DNA from: Clavelina lepadiformis
Lineage: Eukaryota > Chordata > Ascidiacea > Aplousobranchia > Clavelinidae
Reading direction: 5' to 3'
NCBI RefSeq assembly: GCF_947623445.1
Contig: NC_135242.1
Location: forward strand, 8,804,001 to 8,868,000
DNA length: 64,000 nucleotides
The notes under the pieces: generated by a model
The model's database searches: none
The model's input: only the letters and a program-made list of their open reading frames with translations
What the model was told of the DNA's origin: nothing
Program-made: the position numbers and the translations under genes
Shown: positions 17,283 through 31,182 of the stretch, piece after piece
Layout: every line of letters begins with the position of its first letter
Position numbering within the stretch: position 1 is the first letter of the stretch

Positions 17283-20250
17283 TTATATAAGAAATTGAAA
17301 TGTATTGATGTCATAGATCTAATTGCGTCAAGATCATGCCAACCAGAGCATTTTCATAATTACTCTGCTCAACACCTCGTCAATTTTCAAGCTGCTGTCA
17401 TTTTGCAATTTTTTCAAATATTAAACCTTTAATTATTTAGTTAGAATATATCCGCGCAAATAATGGTTTGTATTTCGTATTTATATGTTTGATTTTTGTG
17501 TATGTATTGATTTACATCAACTTTCTCAATGATGCTTTGTATGTTCATTGTTAATTTAATCCAGAGATCACTGTTGTTGCAGCGATTGCATGTTCGAAAT
17601 GGCATATAATTACTGTCATAACAAATATTTATTAAAATCGCAAAATATATTTGACAGAGTTTAGTTGTGATTTAATACTCGTAACGTTTGTTTCATGTAA
17701 GAAAAACCTGTAGGATCTGCATCAAGCAACCAAAACTAAAAGCGCCTAAAAATATTTGGTTGGTACACCAAACTTTTTTCTTCGTTTATACTTACACAAA
17801 GAGGATCATTGAATTATAGCAACCTACATAATTTTAGATGACTAGTTATTTCATGATAACCGATTTAACTCTTGATTCGATTTAAATGTTTACCTTTACC
17901 GTTTGGGAGTTTTGTGGAATACTGAATTACTGTCGTCAAACAGACTCAATGCAGTTAGTGCGTTGCAGTTTCTTTAATAGGCTACATTTTCTAAGAATGT
18001 CTAAAAGCTGCAATCAAAAGCTGATTTCCGCCCTTTTTTAGCTCATTGGTCAAAGACTAGGCTTACCATACGTCCCGTTTTAGCCGGGACAGTCCCGGTT
18101 TTTAGAGCTTTGTCCCGGTGAGTCAACCAAAAGTCCCACTTTGGCATTTAGTCAGCCAGCATTGCCGTACACTACGCGAATATTAGCATTCTGTGATTAG
18201 TCTGTTTAGCCAACTTGTTGAAGAGTGATGCCTGATGCGTGTTCTTGTTTCGTTGTGTTAAATATGAAACTAATTGTTACGCCATTGTAGCGGGTGATTG
18301 GTCCAGTAATGGGTTGAATGTTAGCGCATTCGCTAGTTCAGTAATAGTAGGCTAGGAGGAGGTGATCTTTTTGCAGTTAGGTTATTGAAAGAAATTATTT
18401 CGTACCGGTACTTGTTGCATTTCCTTGTGCAAAAACCATTTGAAAGCCCTTATAAATACTGACTTTTCCTGCTGTGATTTTTTGAGAAAACGAAGTCGAA
18501 TAAAGACTTCTTCAAGAAAGTACTGCCTACAGAAAAGTATGATTGGGCGATTATGTAAATTTACAAATGCTTAAATATTGTTTTGTTTCCTAGTAAAATG
18601 CATTATTTTAGTTTTCCTTGGTGTCTTACTACTTTAGCTGTCCATGACGAAAGGAATGTAAAATAGGTCCATATTCCTAGAAAAATATGAACCGCATTTA
18701 TTTGATAAGGGTGGTTGTTCTGAAGCGTCCCGGATTTCAAACACAAAAATATGGTATGCCTGTCAAAGACACGTCTTTTCCACCAATCCGTTGCGTGTTG
18801 CAGAACATGACAAGTTTTAATTAAAGGATATCAAATTTTAAAATAAGAATGCTAACATTGCTGAATAGTTTCATAGCAAGACAAAAAAATAGAGAGACAT
18901 ATGTTTATGCAAGTTTGGGTGATTTGAAACAGGTTTTGGCGCAATGGGCTTCCAGCTATTACCGGGGACATATTCATGTTATCATAACATCAACTCAATC
19001 ACTGGAAGGAATTTGCTCTAACTTGGGCATTACGTGTGAACTTTATTGCATTGTTGCAGAGATAAAACATACGTTAAGTTAGTAACGTAACAAAAATCAC
19101 TGAGGCCGACCTATACTTTCTGGTTACAAACCGGTGTTTATGTCAAAGAGATCATCAATTACTTTGTTACACATGTCGGGACATTTGCGTGCTTGTTGTG
19201 TATGAAATGAGTATTACTTCCTGTTTTTCCTTAAAAAACCTCATTAACATTGAGAATGGCAGTTAGCAAACTTGTAGTTGATACAGCGTGTTCTACTTCG
19301 CACATTGCTGCTACTCAAAACGAGTTGGTGTCAGGTAGCACAAGTCATGTAAAATAAGACTGTCGCAGACAGGGAATAGGCAAGAGGCGTCTGGAAAGTG
19401 AGTCATGCAAACAACCTCACAAAAGAGTTGTCCGCCAGTTGCGATATGCGAACGCTTTTGTTGGTGTATATATGGCTAAATGTCACTAGATTACATCAGA
19501 CCGTCAGATTACTCAGCTAGAGTGAGTTCACATAAAAGGGCTACGAGAAATTTAAAGAAGAAAGGGCATTGTTGGTTTTTATGCGAAATGTTGCCAGTAC
19601 TGCACTTGACGATACAGTCTTACAAAATCGTTCCTGTGGGGAATGCAACTTTGGCATTTCCAAAGGAAAGTAAAACTGCTGCATTGCATTACCGTCCATC
19701 AAAGTAAGGAAGCTTCCATCGTCACAAACAAAAACTGAAATTATCCAGTAGATTTTCTTTTCCAATTTGTATCGCTTGTTTTTGGTTAGCTGTCGCATTG
19801 CAGAAAAAAGTCTGTTGTTGGAAGGATACTTGAGAGTTTGCGCTATTTAATGCAGAACTTTTCAGATATTTTCTCCATAAAATTTTGGAAAGTTACTATG
19901 CTCCCAAAGAGAGAAAAAGATTGAAAATGTACCAAACGATCACTACGCCTAGACGCAGTTGCCATTTCCTTCAACAAGGTTGAATTCAGGGAACGCAGTT
20001 TCTACTAATTATTGGTAATTTTAAGGTGGTCTCGCACTCGAAGGCTATAAGTGCGAAGATGCTCGGGCAGCAGTAACGTCGATTCCACGAAAAGTAGTCG
20101 TCAAAAACCATTAAAGGTATTGCAAGTGGTACGGTCATGCATAAGTCTTCATGTAGATAATGTTAGACCGCTATTAGTACAGAGCCATATTTGCAATTTT
20201 TTTGGTATCTATTCCAGGAGTATTTACGGTATATAATTTTAATTGTTAAT
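17283..20250. other. Intergenic, contains one hAT element
   Basis: Between the NUDT19 stop and the fibrinogen-domain gene I find no exon chain. Apart from the hAT-type element at 18058-18762, the sequence is unannotated AT-rich DNA. Short open frames near 18849, 19480 and 20051 have no domain features. The final few hundred bases should carry the promoter of the downstream gene. Confidence 0.5.
18058..18762. mobile_element. Non-autonomous hAT-type transposon with 8-bp TSD
   Basis: Terminal inverted repeats read TAGGCTTACCATA on the left and CAGGCATACCATA on the inverted right. Both ends carry further inward GTCCCG / CCGGGAC blocks. The element is flanked by the identical 8-bp duplication TCAAAGAC at 18050-18057 and 18763-18770. 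TAGG/CAGG termini with an 8-bp target duplication are diagnostic of hAT elements. The 705 bp interior has no transposase frame. Confidence 0.85.
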
Positions 20251-23200
20251 ATGAAATTGGAGTTTAGTGTTATTCGTTTATTGAAAATGCGCCTCCAAGT
20301 ATGTTGCATTGTACTACTGACTTTTATATCTCATGGTAATGCACTGAACACAATTCCAAATATCGTGGAAGAAAGCACCAAGTCGGAAGAAGCCTTTCCA
20401 GGCGAACTTAATCACCACCGATTTCAAGACAACTACTTTGATTCGCGGTTTGTCCAACCTCAGCATCCAACTACGGATACAAAATCATGTAAATTGAGCA
20501 TTGACAAAAATTGCGAAAACGATGGACGCTGCAGTTATAGCCTCAAACTTCCTTCAATTGATATTAGTGGTACGTTGGCAAATATTATGAGTCCCGACGT
20601 TCAGTCCCGGACTGCTGCTCAACAATGTCAAGAACTTTCTGGGCATGTGAGAGAGGTTAGCGTTAAACAGACAGCATTAGCCGAACAAAGTACGGAAATG
20701 GGGACCAACCTAAACCAGAAAATTCAAAAACTTGAATCTGAGCTATCAAATCAGATATTTAACGTGAGCAAAACAATAACGGATATGCAAAAGGGTGTCT
20801 ACAGACCAAACATTACATTTACAGACAATATTAAAAATCCGGAAATACATTTGTCTAATCAGAATAAGGAAGCGCAAGTGCATTATTTTAAAGTCATCGA
20901 GCAAAAGCTGGAGTCGTTAGAATTGCTTTTTAAAGCAAGCAAATTGAAAGACGCTGCCGACGTTGAAATCGCATCGGCCAAAATAACGCCAGGGTTTTTA
21001 AATTTCGAAACGGTTGATAAACAGGAGGAAGTTACTTTGAGTCCGGCTAGTGGCATCCATTTGCGGACGGAGGCAATCTATCTTCAAAAATCTTCCCACC
21101 CTGAAGAAAGCATACAACCAACATCGGAAGTTAAACAACCGACTGAACAAATTTTTAAGCAGATGATGCGATCTCAATCGGATCTGAATGATCGCATTAA
21201 TCGTTTGGAGCAAAATCTCGCAAATGTGATTGGTGGACTTGAGCAAAAGCTTCTCTCAAGCATAAAATTTGGGTTTGATTTGTTACATGGCAAAAGCCCT
21301 GAAATTTCTGGTGAGTCAGTTTGTTTTATATCTAATCTACTAGTAATGTTTTAAAGTACATTGATATTGCGCTGTGATATTTATTGTTCAGCAAAAAGCG
21401 GTTGTTTTGTGCCCTATATATACGTGTTTTGTATTTGGTTTATATATTAACTGACGTTTTAATCTTTGTAAAATACTAACGTTGAAACTGCAGTTAATTA
21501 AGCCCTCTAAATAAAGGTCTTTTGCAAGAATTAAATTTACTGAATGATTTACATTGCAAAAATTAGCATATTTTTTCACATAGAGAAGTGTGATTGTTGC
21601 TGTACTTGTGTACGTGAACATTGTCAGCTGTGAAGGTCATAGAGGGAAAATGACGTTAGGGTTTTTAGAGCCTCGATTTGATAGACGCGGCGTCGACGCA
21701 AAATAGACATTGGTCAGATCGTGACCACACTTCGTAAATTAGCCTTACACGGGCTACTAGTTCGAGTTTTAAAATTCCACGATCGTCTACATTGGCGTCA
21801 TGTCGCTCGTGCTTTGCATTCCATGCATGGTATAAAAGCTTGCAATTCCAATCACATAACGCAACACCATACGCTAATGGCAAAATTGTAGCATCACAAT
21901 CGTAGTGCTACGTCCCCTTGTTGGTTAAATAAACGTCAGTTCTCATATACAGAATATGATTACGGGTCTTAATATTATTAATATTATTTTCTTCTTGCAA
22001 GCAGGTAACGTCGACAAGGTTTTAGAAAAGACGACGGTTTACGAAGACTCCACGACAAGCGCGTTAGATTCAGACGTAATATCAGCGACACCTGTTGAAA
22101 GTACTGCCGCTACAACAGCAGTTTCTACTCAATCTGCTACTCTTGCTGCATCCGCAACTGCAGCCAGTTCAACAGTAAACATTACGCCCACTGCCACCAC
22201 CTCCGAGGTTAAGCTTAGTGCTTTCTATCGATTATAAACAATTTTGCTACACTTTGCTATTATTTGTTGTACTATAATTTGCTACACTTTTAATAAGCAG
22301 CGTATGTATTATTATGAAAATGATTTAACCTTTTGCCTTCTGTCATCAGGGAGGAGGCAGCTCGGAAGACATTGGTCCGGGATTAATGTTGTGCCGAACT
22401 TGTTGCGAACAAGTTTCTCTGGGAGAATATCTGAAAGCCCATGGGTCACGTCTTCCTTCATCTCTAGATGGAAGTGATGATTCGGACATGATGACGCGTG
22501 ATCCCAGATTTAAGCCAGTGGTAAGGTGAACAAGGTCGTTTTAAACATATATGCATTCCATATGATGTTAAGCAGTAGAATGGTATAAAATAGAGCAATG
22601 CCACTGGAGACAACTACGACGATTCAGAATACGACACTGAGGCAGAGACAGACGAAGCAGAAGAAGTGATCAGCATAATACGAGGCGTCATCACCAATGA
22701 ATATGAACAACACAGCACAAAAAAAGGTGAGAGAATTATTATCAACAAGCTATATTTAGTTAAAAAAATATTTGAAGTTAACAGACTGTGTAAAAATTTG
22801 TTGTTTCAATAAATTAAATCGAACAACTGTTCTGTTTGATTCGATTGTTTCTAAAACAAAACTTTTATGCTCCATATAAGAAACTTTCTTAATGGCATTG
22901 TGGGTATTTTTGTTCAGAAAAACTTGCCACCCAGATAGAAAATACACCGTTAAATGAAACAGTCAATGCGGAAATGATCATGGTTACCGCAGACAAGAAA
23001 TCAAATATATTGACTTCCGTTGACAATATGATAAACAATGATGACCAGGTCGACAATGTGACCTGGGAAATGACTGTGGTTCCAAGGATGACTTCAGTTT
23101 TCCCTACAGTCACTTTTGATGAAATTACTTTGCCCAGCTCTGACATAACGGGCGTGGAAACAGTTACAAAAGTTACTTTGGAAGCCATCGACATTGGTTC

Positions 23201-25360
23201 TGGAGAAACGAATAATAGTGACTCATCATCAATCGTGATCAAATCAGACAAAAAGAAAGGCTCTGATTACATTGAAAGTTCTGGCGCAGGGTCGGTTTCT
23301 GAAAACAGTTTTTCACATAATAAAACCTTAGCATCTCCCGTTCTGACGACCTCACAGCCGCAGAAAATGGAGGAAAGTTTAACTACAATTGAAGCAGGTG
23401 ATTGTTTATCTTATTTTTTTCACCATTAACTGTATGGAGCGAAAACTATACGATGCAACAGTACAAAACAGTTTAGCACAACTTGGTTAGTAATCATACA
23501 AACACAAAACGAAAATTTACTGCAATAAATTTAGGATGTTTGGAAATGTTGTATATGTCTATACATATTGACAAAACGTCGATATTAAATAAACGATATT
23601 TTTCTGAAGTTTTTCAAACCATAATTTTTCATTTCCAGACGATTGTGCGGAGCTATATTTGCAAGGAAAGAGAAACAGCGGCACATACACTATAAGTCCT
23701 CGAAAACGAGGTAAATGGCGTGTATTTTGCGACATGGACACAGACGGTGGTGGATGGACAGTCATACAAAGGAGGTTGTTTTGCTACTTCCATGAACTTT
23801 TGATTTACTTAGACTTATTTTAGAATTGCACAATAACTCAATTGTATATTGCATTAGATAAAACAATTTGACTTTAAGTAGTAAAGTCAATCACCAAAGC
23901 TGCCAAAAACTCAAAGGTCAGGCTCACACTTGACCACTAGCTCATCGGAAAAGTAATTCAACTAATATTTGTTTAATTTGTGCCGGTTGCTTTTTAAGTT
24001 CCAAAAACGGAAATAATCCAAACGTAATGTTATAACTGACTAACACATTCTTGCCGCCAATATAAGCCTACTGGTAGCCTATAAGATCCAGTGTTTGGAA
24101 CCCTATTGCTCAGGGTATCGTTTTCCTGAGAGTATATGACGCGGAAATGAAATTAATTGCAGTTTGTATTTTAAGGTATAACGGAATGGTGAATTTTACG
24201 AGAAACTGGGCTGACTACAAAAATGGTTTCGGAAAGCCGGATGGAGAATACTGGCTTGGTCTTGACCGAATGCATTTTCTTACCACCACCAAAAAGTAAT
24301 TAAAAATTAGAGTCTGTAATGTTATTATCTGTACTTACTTACACATTGTTTAGAATATTGTACATCTAAGATCCGAGTACAGGTCATAATAAATCAGTTG
24401 ACAGATCCGTGAACTAACTTTGCTATTATTAAATTGCTTAGAAATGAAATCAAACAAAATTTTCATTGACGTGTACTGTAAGGTAATAGCCTACATACCT
24501 CTGAAATCTGGTCATTTCAATTATCTAGAACTCGCAGGCTATCTCTACGGATTGATTTAACCGACTGGGATGGCGTCGCTCATTATGCTCAATACGACGT
24601 ATTCCGAGTCCGCAGCGAGTCAAGAAAATACCAGCTGATTGCACGAAAGTATTCTGGAACGGCTGGAGACGCGCTTAATCACGGGTTGGTGGTAGATTAC
24701 TCAACGTTGGAATAATTCAAATCACATTACTAGAATTGAAAACGATTTCGGCATTTTTTTTCAATTCTGTTTAATTGGCTACTATTTTTAGAAATATAGC
24801 CCATAACCTTAACTTTCAAAAATATCCTATAAACTACAGAAATTATCGACTCACTTTGGTTCTTGATTTGCTGTATTATGTGTAGGCTATAATGGGGTAT
24901 TTACGGTATAAGCGTATATACATCCTAAATTATTTCGGCAGCATTCCTAAAGCCATTATAAAATATCTTGATGCTGGGTTTCAACCCATTGAGATCTATT
25001 TTTGCGTTTTCCGTTGTATCAACGCGTTTACACAAAGTTAAAATCTTCATATTTTAAAATGTTTCCAGCGATAGCTACAACCACAACATGCAGTTCTTTA
25101 CAACATATGACCGCGACAATGATCATTACAAAGCTGGCAACTGCGGAGAGTATTATCAGTCAGGTTGGTGGTTTAACGCATGTTTCGCTGCCAATCTCAA
25201 CGGTCAATACCACAGAGGACCGTATAAAGGAGTTCAAAAGGCTATTTACTGGGGTACCTGGTACAAGTTGTCGAACCCCTTACGTAACCTCAGATACACT
25301 TTCAAGAAAGTTGACATGAAAGTGCGACCGGTTCGGTACAAGGCAAAGAGAAGAATGTGA
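20251..25360 (+). CDS. Secreted angiopoietin-like fibrinogen-domain protein
   Basis: Nine exons give about 913 residues: 20251-21310, 22005-22207, 22350-22520, 22594-22726, 22918-23397, 23639-23774, 24176-24295, 24538-24684, 25069-25360. The start is ATG 20251; ATG 20287 is an alternative that leaves a compact 19-residue signal peptide ending SHGNA. Near residue 90 CENDGRCSYSLKLP recalls the CxYTFxLP motif at the angiopoietin N-terminus. Predicted coiled coil follows (NQKIQKLESELSNQIFNVS and LNDRINRLEQNLANVIGGL). Residues ~355-680 are a Ser/Thr-rich acidic linker that includes a CRTCC cluster. The C-terminal fibrinogen domain (from ~683) has FCDMDTDGGGWTVIQRR, LRIDLTDWDG, the calcium-loop motif DRDNDHY and WWFNACFAANLNGQYH. 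Such proteins act as lectins or receptor ligands outside the cell; the ligand is unknown. At exon 8 the first AG (24527-24528) would bring an in-frame stop, so I used the CAG ending at 24537. Confidence 0.88.
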
Positions 25361-26037
25361 CCAACACTGAGCTCTATCATCATCTAGCGGTACTTCATTT
25401 ACCTTAAATAAAATTGGAAAACAGACACCCACTTCGGTGGCATCGCAAAAAGTAGCATACATTTTAACAAATGAACATTCCTGTTTTTCAGAATACTCCA
25501 ATAATTGGAGTATTTTCGAAATCCTTACTGTTACATTTTTGTGTTGAGATGTTATACTTGGTTTATCGCGCTTATACGAGCAGTATCTATAGTATTTAAC
25601 TAAGCATATCTTTCCTGAATGTACTTCCTAATAAAAGCTTTGTAGAAATCATGCACTGTGCCATAATCATACTTGTAGGTCGTCTTTTAAAAAATCTACC
25701 GAAAACATGTCAATTTCATGACACAAACTAACATCATCACGAATCAATATACACTGCAATTTCATTATAACTGATCAAAAATTAGCTCTAGCCCCTGGGG
25801 GAAAATTAATGTAAGCTTCCCGTTATGGCATGGTATAAAATAGCACCATTCGGCACACCGCGCTAAATAGTATAGAACATTTATTGAACATCCCATGTAA
25901 TTGGCAAATCAAAACCTGAACCTGAACTAAGAAATTTTTTTTAATAAGGTTCTCTAAAAGAATAATTTCTGATCAAAGTCAGTATTTGCCAGTTAGGAAA
26001 CTTGCGAATGAAATTGATTGTTTCACCAATCGCTCTT
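25361..26037. other. 3' regions of two convergent genes with poly(A) signals
   Basis: AATAAA on the plus strand at 25407-25412 and again at 25630-25635 can end the fibrinogen-domain transcript. AATAAA on the minus strand (plus-strand TTTATT at 25880-25885) lies about 150 bases past the ATP synthase gamma stop. No coding sequence lies between. Confidence 0.6.
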
Positions 26038-28361
26038 CTACAAAGCTGTCATACCGGAAATGATTTCAGTTAACTCTGTTGTGATAACAGCTTGACGTGT
26101 GCGGTTGTAGAGCAATGCCATTCGGTCGATCATGTCACCTGTAAAGGAAACATTGTTCGTAAATGCAAACATCAGTACTCTAGGGCATTCACACACACAG
26201 AGTTAATGCAAAAACCAAGTGTCATACTTACCAGCGTTCTTAGTAGCACCATCCATGGATACCATTCTTGCACCCTGCTCACTGGTGTAGTTTTCCTTCA
26301 TCGTGTAGTACAATGTGTTGGCCAGTTGAAATTCCTGGTAACTCTTGATCACATCATCATCAAGAGAGTCGTATACGCTCATGGAAGCTAAACAGTTCAT
26401 GAGAACAAATACCATGATAGTTCCAAATGAAGAAGAAAAAATAAAAACAACTCGTGTATCACATGTCAGAGCTGTATTCAGCAACTGAAGCAGTGGTTCC
26501 CATCCTGGGGTCCACAAGGTGAAATTATAGAATTATAAGAGGCAGCGTTCTAATTGTGTGCTCTAGTTGCAGAAGGATAAATTTTGAGATACTGTTGAAG
26601 AAATTTAAGAGACTGTTTTAGTCTCCTGAAAACACTTTAAAATGACTGGGTAGAGGTAAATATACCTTCAGGATAGGGACCTACGCAATAGCAAAAGGAC
26701 ATTAAATGATGCAATTAGTATTCTAAGCAATAGTAAGTATCTGCGGTCATTTGAATACTAAATAATTTAATTAATGTGACCGACTTAAATAACTGGTACA
26801 TGACCAAGATAGCACACAGATTACCACAGACTTGTGTTTAATTAATTAATTATTATCAGCATCTGTTCTATCTGTTGTAATGTATACTCCTGGTGACACT
26901 TTAATGATCCTTGAACTACAGTATACTGAAAAAGTAGATGTAACCAAAACAGAACTAAGTACAAAAGTTTACCAGATTGTGAAACCACTTCTGTTGAATA
27001 GACTGGTTGCTGCTTGATGATCTGAGACATGGCTGATCTATTGTTTACAGTAGTTTATTGAAAACATACCCACTTAAAATCTTTCTTAGTCTGTTTTTTA
27101 AAATTTAGTTACCAAGAATGATTCATTAACTCACTTAAACCAATTGTAGAAAACTCTGCCCTCTTGATAGTCATACCCACACCCCAACATCTGATCAGCT
27201 ATTGCAGCAGCATCATTAAAAGTGGGTGGTACTCTACCAAGTTCCTTGCACTCCATAATTATAGAGCGTCCCACTGCAGTGCTTTGCAAATTACGTAACA
27301 TTTTATTAGTTTCAATCAAAACTAAGCAACAAATAAATTCTTGTTCAAATTCAGCTCCCACAATATTGAATGAAGTAAAATTACCTTGAAAGAAATGCTT
27401 TAGCTTTTTCTCCTACTGTAATAACTTTTGTTTCTATTCCCTCTGGTACTTGCTCGAATTCTGCTTTTAGGGCACGACCAATGTTGGAATGAAGGGCACC
27501 ACACAAACCTCTATCTGACGACACAGCAATAAAAAGCTGCTGCTTTTTCTCGTTGGGAGCAATTTCGGTTTTGTCATACATAGCTGCAATAACAAAAACA
27601 GCAGGTCATGTAAGAAAAATTATTTCTTTTGTTACTATACGAAGGATAATGCATCTGTTCTTTGGTTTCTTAGAGATCATTGTCGATACTGTCAAAAACA
27701 ACAACTTACACAAAGCACCAACACCATACGCTCGAGCGGGAACGATCGCTTTTGACGCCTGCGCAAACTTGGCAGCAGATATCATCTTCATTGTCTTTGT
27801 GATCTTTTGAATATTTCTAACAGCTTTTAAACGAATTGCCACTGGAATCATAAAAAAGAATATACCACAAAGCTGCAACTGACAAGATGTTAACATTTAC
27901 AAATTACAATTGACATACACAAATCCAGATCTATGACTGGTTATTTTCGTTTTTTTTAAGAAAATAATTAGCTGCTGTTATATTACACTTATGACTTATA
28001 TACAGTATATATTTTAAATTGTGAATACTACAAAACATTTTAACTTACACTCTTTCAGTTTTCCGGAAGAATGTCGCACTTGGCAACTGCATAATTTAAA
28101 AATTATATTAGTATATAACATAAACACATCAGTATTCCTAAAAAGATTGCGTTTAAAATTTACAGGAAAACAAGTTCCTGTCTGGAATAAACAACATTAA
28201 AAATAAAGATGCTCCGCTCTTACTTTGGAGTTAAAAATTAGATTTTTCTTAAGACATGAAGCTTAACGACCCTATACAAATTAACTAACAAAATGTTTTC
28301 TTGAAAAGCAGACTTACCATTGTGGAGAATACAAGATAACCCTTGTAGTGACCTTCAACAT
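26038..28361 (-). CDS. ATP5F1C: Mitochondrial ATP synthase F1 subunit gamma
   Basis: Eight minus-strand exons encode 293 residues, about the family's length: 28318-28361, 28049-28086, 27710-27841, 27385-27583, 27135-27281, 26973-27037, 26232-26387, 26038-26138. The protein is the central rotor stalk of F1, coupling proton-driven rotation to ATP synthesis in the mitochondrial matrix. The N-terminus [20 protein letters not shown] is a basic amphipathic presequence. The conserved N-terminal helix reads [20 protein letters not shown] and continues [13 protein letters not shown]. Then come [16 protein letters not shown] and [19 protein letters not shown]. The C-terminal rotor helix reads [20 protein letters not shown]. 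All phases close. The weakest border is the acceptor of the fifth exon at 27281-27282, which has a poor pyrimidine tract; it was chosen because it keeps the frame. Confidence 0.93.
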
Positions 28362-29719
28362 GGCTACTATTTACAGTATTTTATAATAAAACAAACTGGG
28401 GTCACCTAAAAAAATAATTAAAATTTTAACATCTGAGAAAACATGGATGAAAACACTATCTTTTTTTAAAACTGACGAAGCAAAAATAATACCAATTGAA
28501 GCCACTTCAAAAAAGTAGCAATGCTTTTACAGTAATTATGAAATATTGACTATATCCCTTGCATACCATACGCGGGAATGAATATGCATATCATTTCAAT
28601 TATTTCTCAGTGCAAGAGTAAATAACAATTCAGAGGTAATCTTTTAACCATCTTTTTAAATGTCTACATTTTATATCGTAGCCTATTTTTCTATTACACA
28701 TCAACTAATGTAGGTTGCTATCGACAGCAATGCATTTTAACATAGATTTTTTTTCACACTGGCTCTACCATGAAACTCAGACACAGACAGAAAAAAGTGG
28801 CTAAAATAGCTTACAAAAAAGTCCAATTGGAAAACGTGCCAGTTTTCAATAAAAAATCGTGGGCGCAAAGTCACATTTCATCATGGTAAGCACTGACGCC
28901 TTAATTCTTTATTTATTATAAATTGTTATCAAGCAACAAACCTTGTCTGGTGTACTTTTTAATTTCATAAATCAGCGACAAAGGCTCTCTAAGTCATTTC
29001 TTTCGCGAGCTATTCTAGCTTTTGCACTGGACATCAAAATTTTATTTTAGGGTTGAAAAATACCTTTTCATGAGCTGGGGCACTTTAACACTATAAAACT
29101 AAAAAGTATTGTACGGTGCATGAAGGCTTAAAATTTGGACATACAGTTTAAAGAATCTTCTTAATACCTGCAAAAACTCAACGAAACTGGACGAAAACTT
29201 AATCTTCTCAATATTAATTTTCCAAGAAAATCGTCCATTCACTAGCTACTAGGAACTTCCATTAACTAGCTACACCAGTCTACTTCTCGTTTTTACGCAA
29301 GTTATAGTAATTCCATGGCGTATAGTGATTCCAATATATTAGGTTACAATAAATAGATTTTTATTTTTTTCCATTGACTGTGGGTGCCAAAAAAGATAAT
29401 TCCTTTTCAGTTTTTTTTTCAGTATTAGCAGAGCTGGGCACGACCACGCTCGTTTTCTTTTAAGAGAGATGCTCTTTTTTCAAAATAGAAATAGAACCAT
29501 GAGTGCGCTTCTTTTTAAAGGTTATTTGCCTGTCACTAATTTGCACAAACAAAATTGTGAACATAGAAACTGGATACAAATGGTTGACCGTTTTGAGACT
29601 AATTTTATGCACAATTTTGTTCAGTTTCAACGTCTACCATCAGTGAAAAAAAGAAACAGCGCGCGTGGATAATCAAAGAAACAGAAAACGAGAGCAAGGG
29701 AAGGAAAAGAGAAAAATAT

Positions 29720-30299
29720 GGCACTCACTAAAAGCAGGTACAGCAGGTCCGAAATTGGTAGCGCACAATCAGAATGAAAATAAGTGATGGTCAAAGACCA
29801 TCCAGAAACCATTTCTACAAATGAAGACCAAGTGACGGTCCAGAATCAACTTTACAAATGCAGCTTCAAATGACGATCTAGAATCAATTTTACATATGCA
29901 GATCCAAGTTCCAACGCAGGACCGTCACTTGGAACAGCATATGTAAAATTGATTCTGAACTGTCTTGGACCATCACTTTTATCTGCATCGGTAGTTATTG
30001 ATTCTGGTCCATCACTCGGACCTGCATATATAAAAAATGATTCTGGACCATCACTTGGACCTGCATTTGTAAAATTGATTCTAGATCATTACTTGGACCT
30101 GCATATGTAAAATGGATTGTGGACTGTGTCAGACCGCCGCTTGGACTTGCATATGTAGAAATTGATCCTGGACCATCACTTGGATTTACATAAGTAAAAT
30201 TGATTCCGGACCGTTATAATCTTCTATTTTCTATTTTTATTCCGATTGTGCGTTACAAATTTCGGACCTGAATCTGCAGACCTGCTTTTAATGAGTGCC
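29720..30299. mobile_element. Element with terminal inverted repeats and inverted tandem array
   Basis: The ends are inverted copies of about 65-70 bp: the left GGCACTCACTAAAAGCAGGT through GCGCACAATCAGAAT matches the inverse of the right end. The interior is a minisatellite with a unit of about 40-50 bp built on GGACCATCACTTGGACCTGC and GTAAAATTGATTCTGGACC. About three units run in reverse on the left (29800-29920) and about seven run forward on the right (29920-30215). Flanks AAAAATAT (29712-29719) and AAAAATGT (30300-30307) look like a target duplication of 8 bp with one mismatch. No coding frame is present. Confidence 0.65.
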
Positions 30300-31182
30300 A
30301 AAAATGTTGTATAGAAATCACTATTGAAAAAGCGTACCGATATCACTGGTAACCCAATGAAAAACTAAGTACACTGCAAAAAAGTACCAAATACTTAAAA
30401 AAGTTTTGACTAAACAAGACAGTTTAAAAGTATGTTATTCAGGATAAAATTCTGCATTTGATGGTATAAATTTTGATGTTATAATTGAGTTTAACTTGTT
30501 TTAGTTAGTTTGTATCAGCAGCATAGCATGTTTAATTGTACCGGTAGGCTACACTGGCTTCCCGACCCTAAAAGCAAATACAACTTAACCTAATTACTAC
30601 ATTCAGAAATTTCGACATAAACATACCTCAAACTTGATATGGGAGTGCAAAAGTAAAAGAGACTCCCGTGGAATAGTTCTGTAGATACCGGTACGGTACC
30701 AAAATTGGAAAATTACCAATAAATGGCAATAGTACCGATTGGCAATTGCTAGCCGTTTACTGAATTTGCTTTATCAAAATTCGATCACCTGCAGCGGGTA
30801 AAATAGTCGCTGCTATTTCAAGATTAAAAATTTACTGGTGAAATATCCTTCACCCTGTTTTTTTAAATTGACACCACAAACTTTTCCCTTGGCCTGCTGA
30901 GTGCTGAGCAGCTGCCCTACGTTGACCGGCAGAATATGCAATAGATTGTATAATAAATGAGTTAGAGGTTCCGAACTTTGAATTTGGTCGAATATTGTCA
31001 ATCAATTTCATATTACTACACACTTGTAAAACTTAAAGTTTAATAAAACAAAAATTTAAATTAAAATAATTTTTATTTTCTTTATTAGTCCAAAATTTAC
31101 CAAAAATATACTAAAGTTTAAACTGCTTTTTGAATCGTTTTTCCTATCATGCAATTTATTTTAATATATTCATGACCTCAAA

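Noticed and set aside
22889-23251. 120-codon minus-strand frame opposite fibrinogen exon 5
   Set aside because: It is antisense to a well-supported exon and lacks any domain, so it is a shadow frame.
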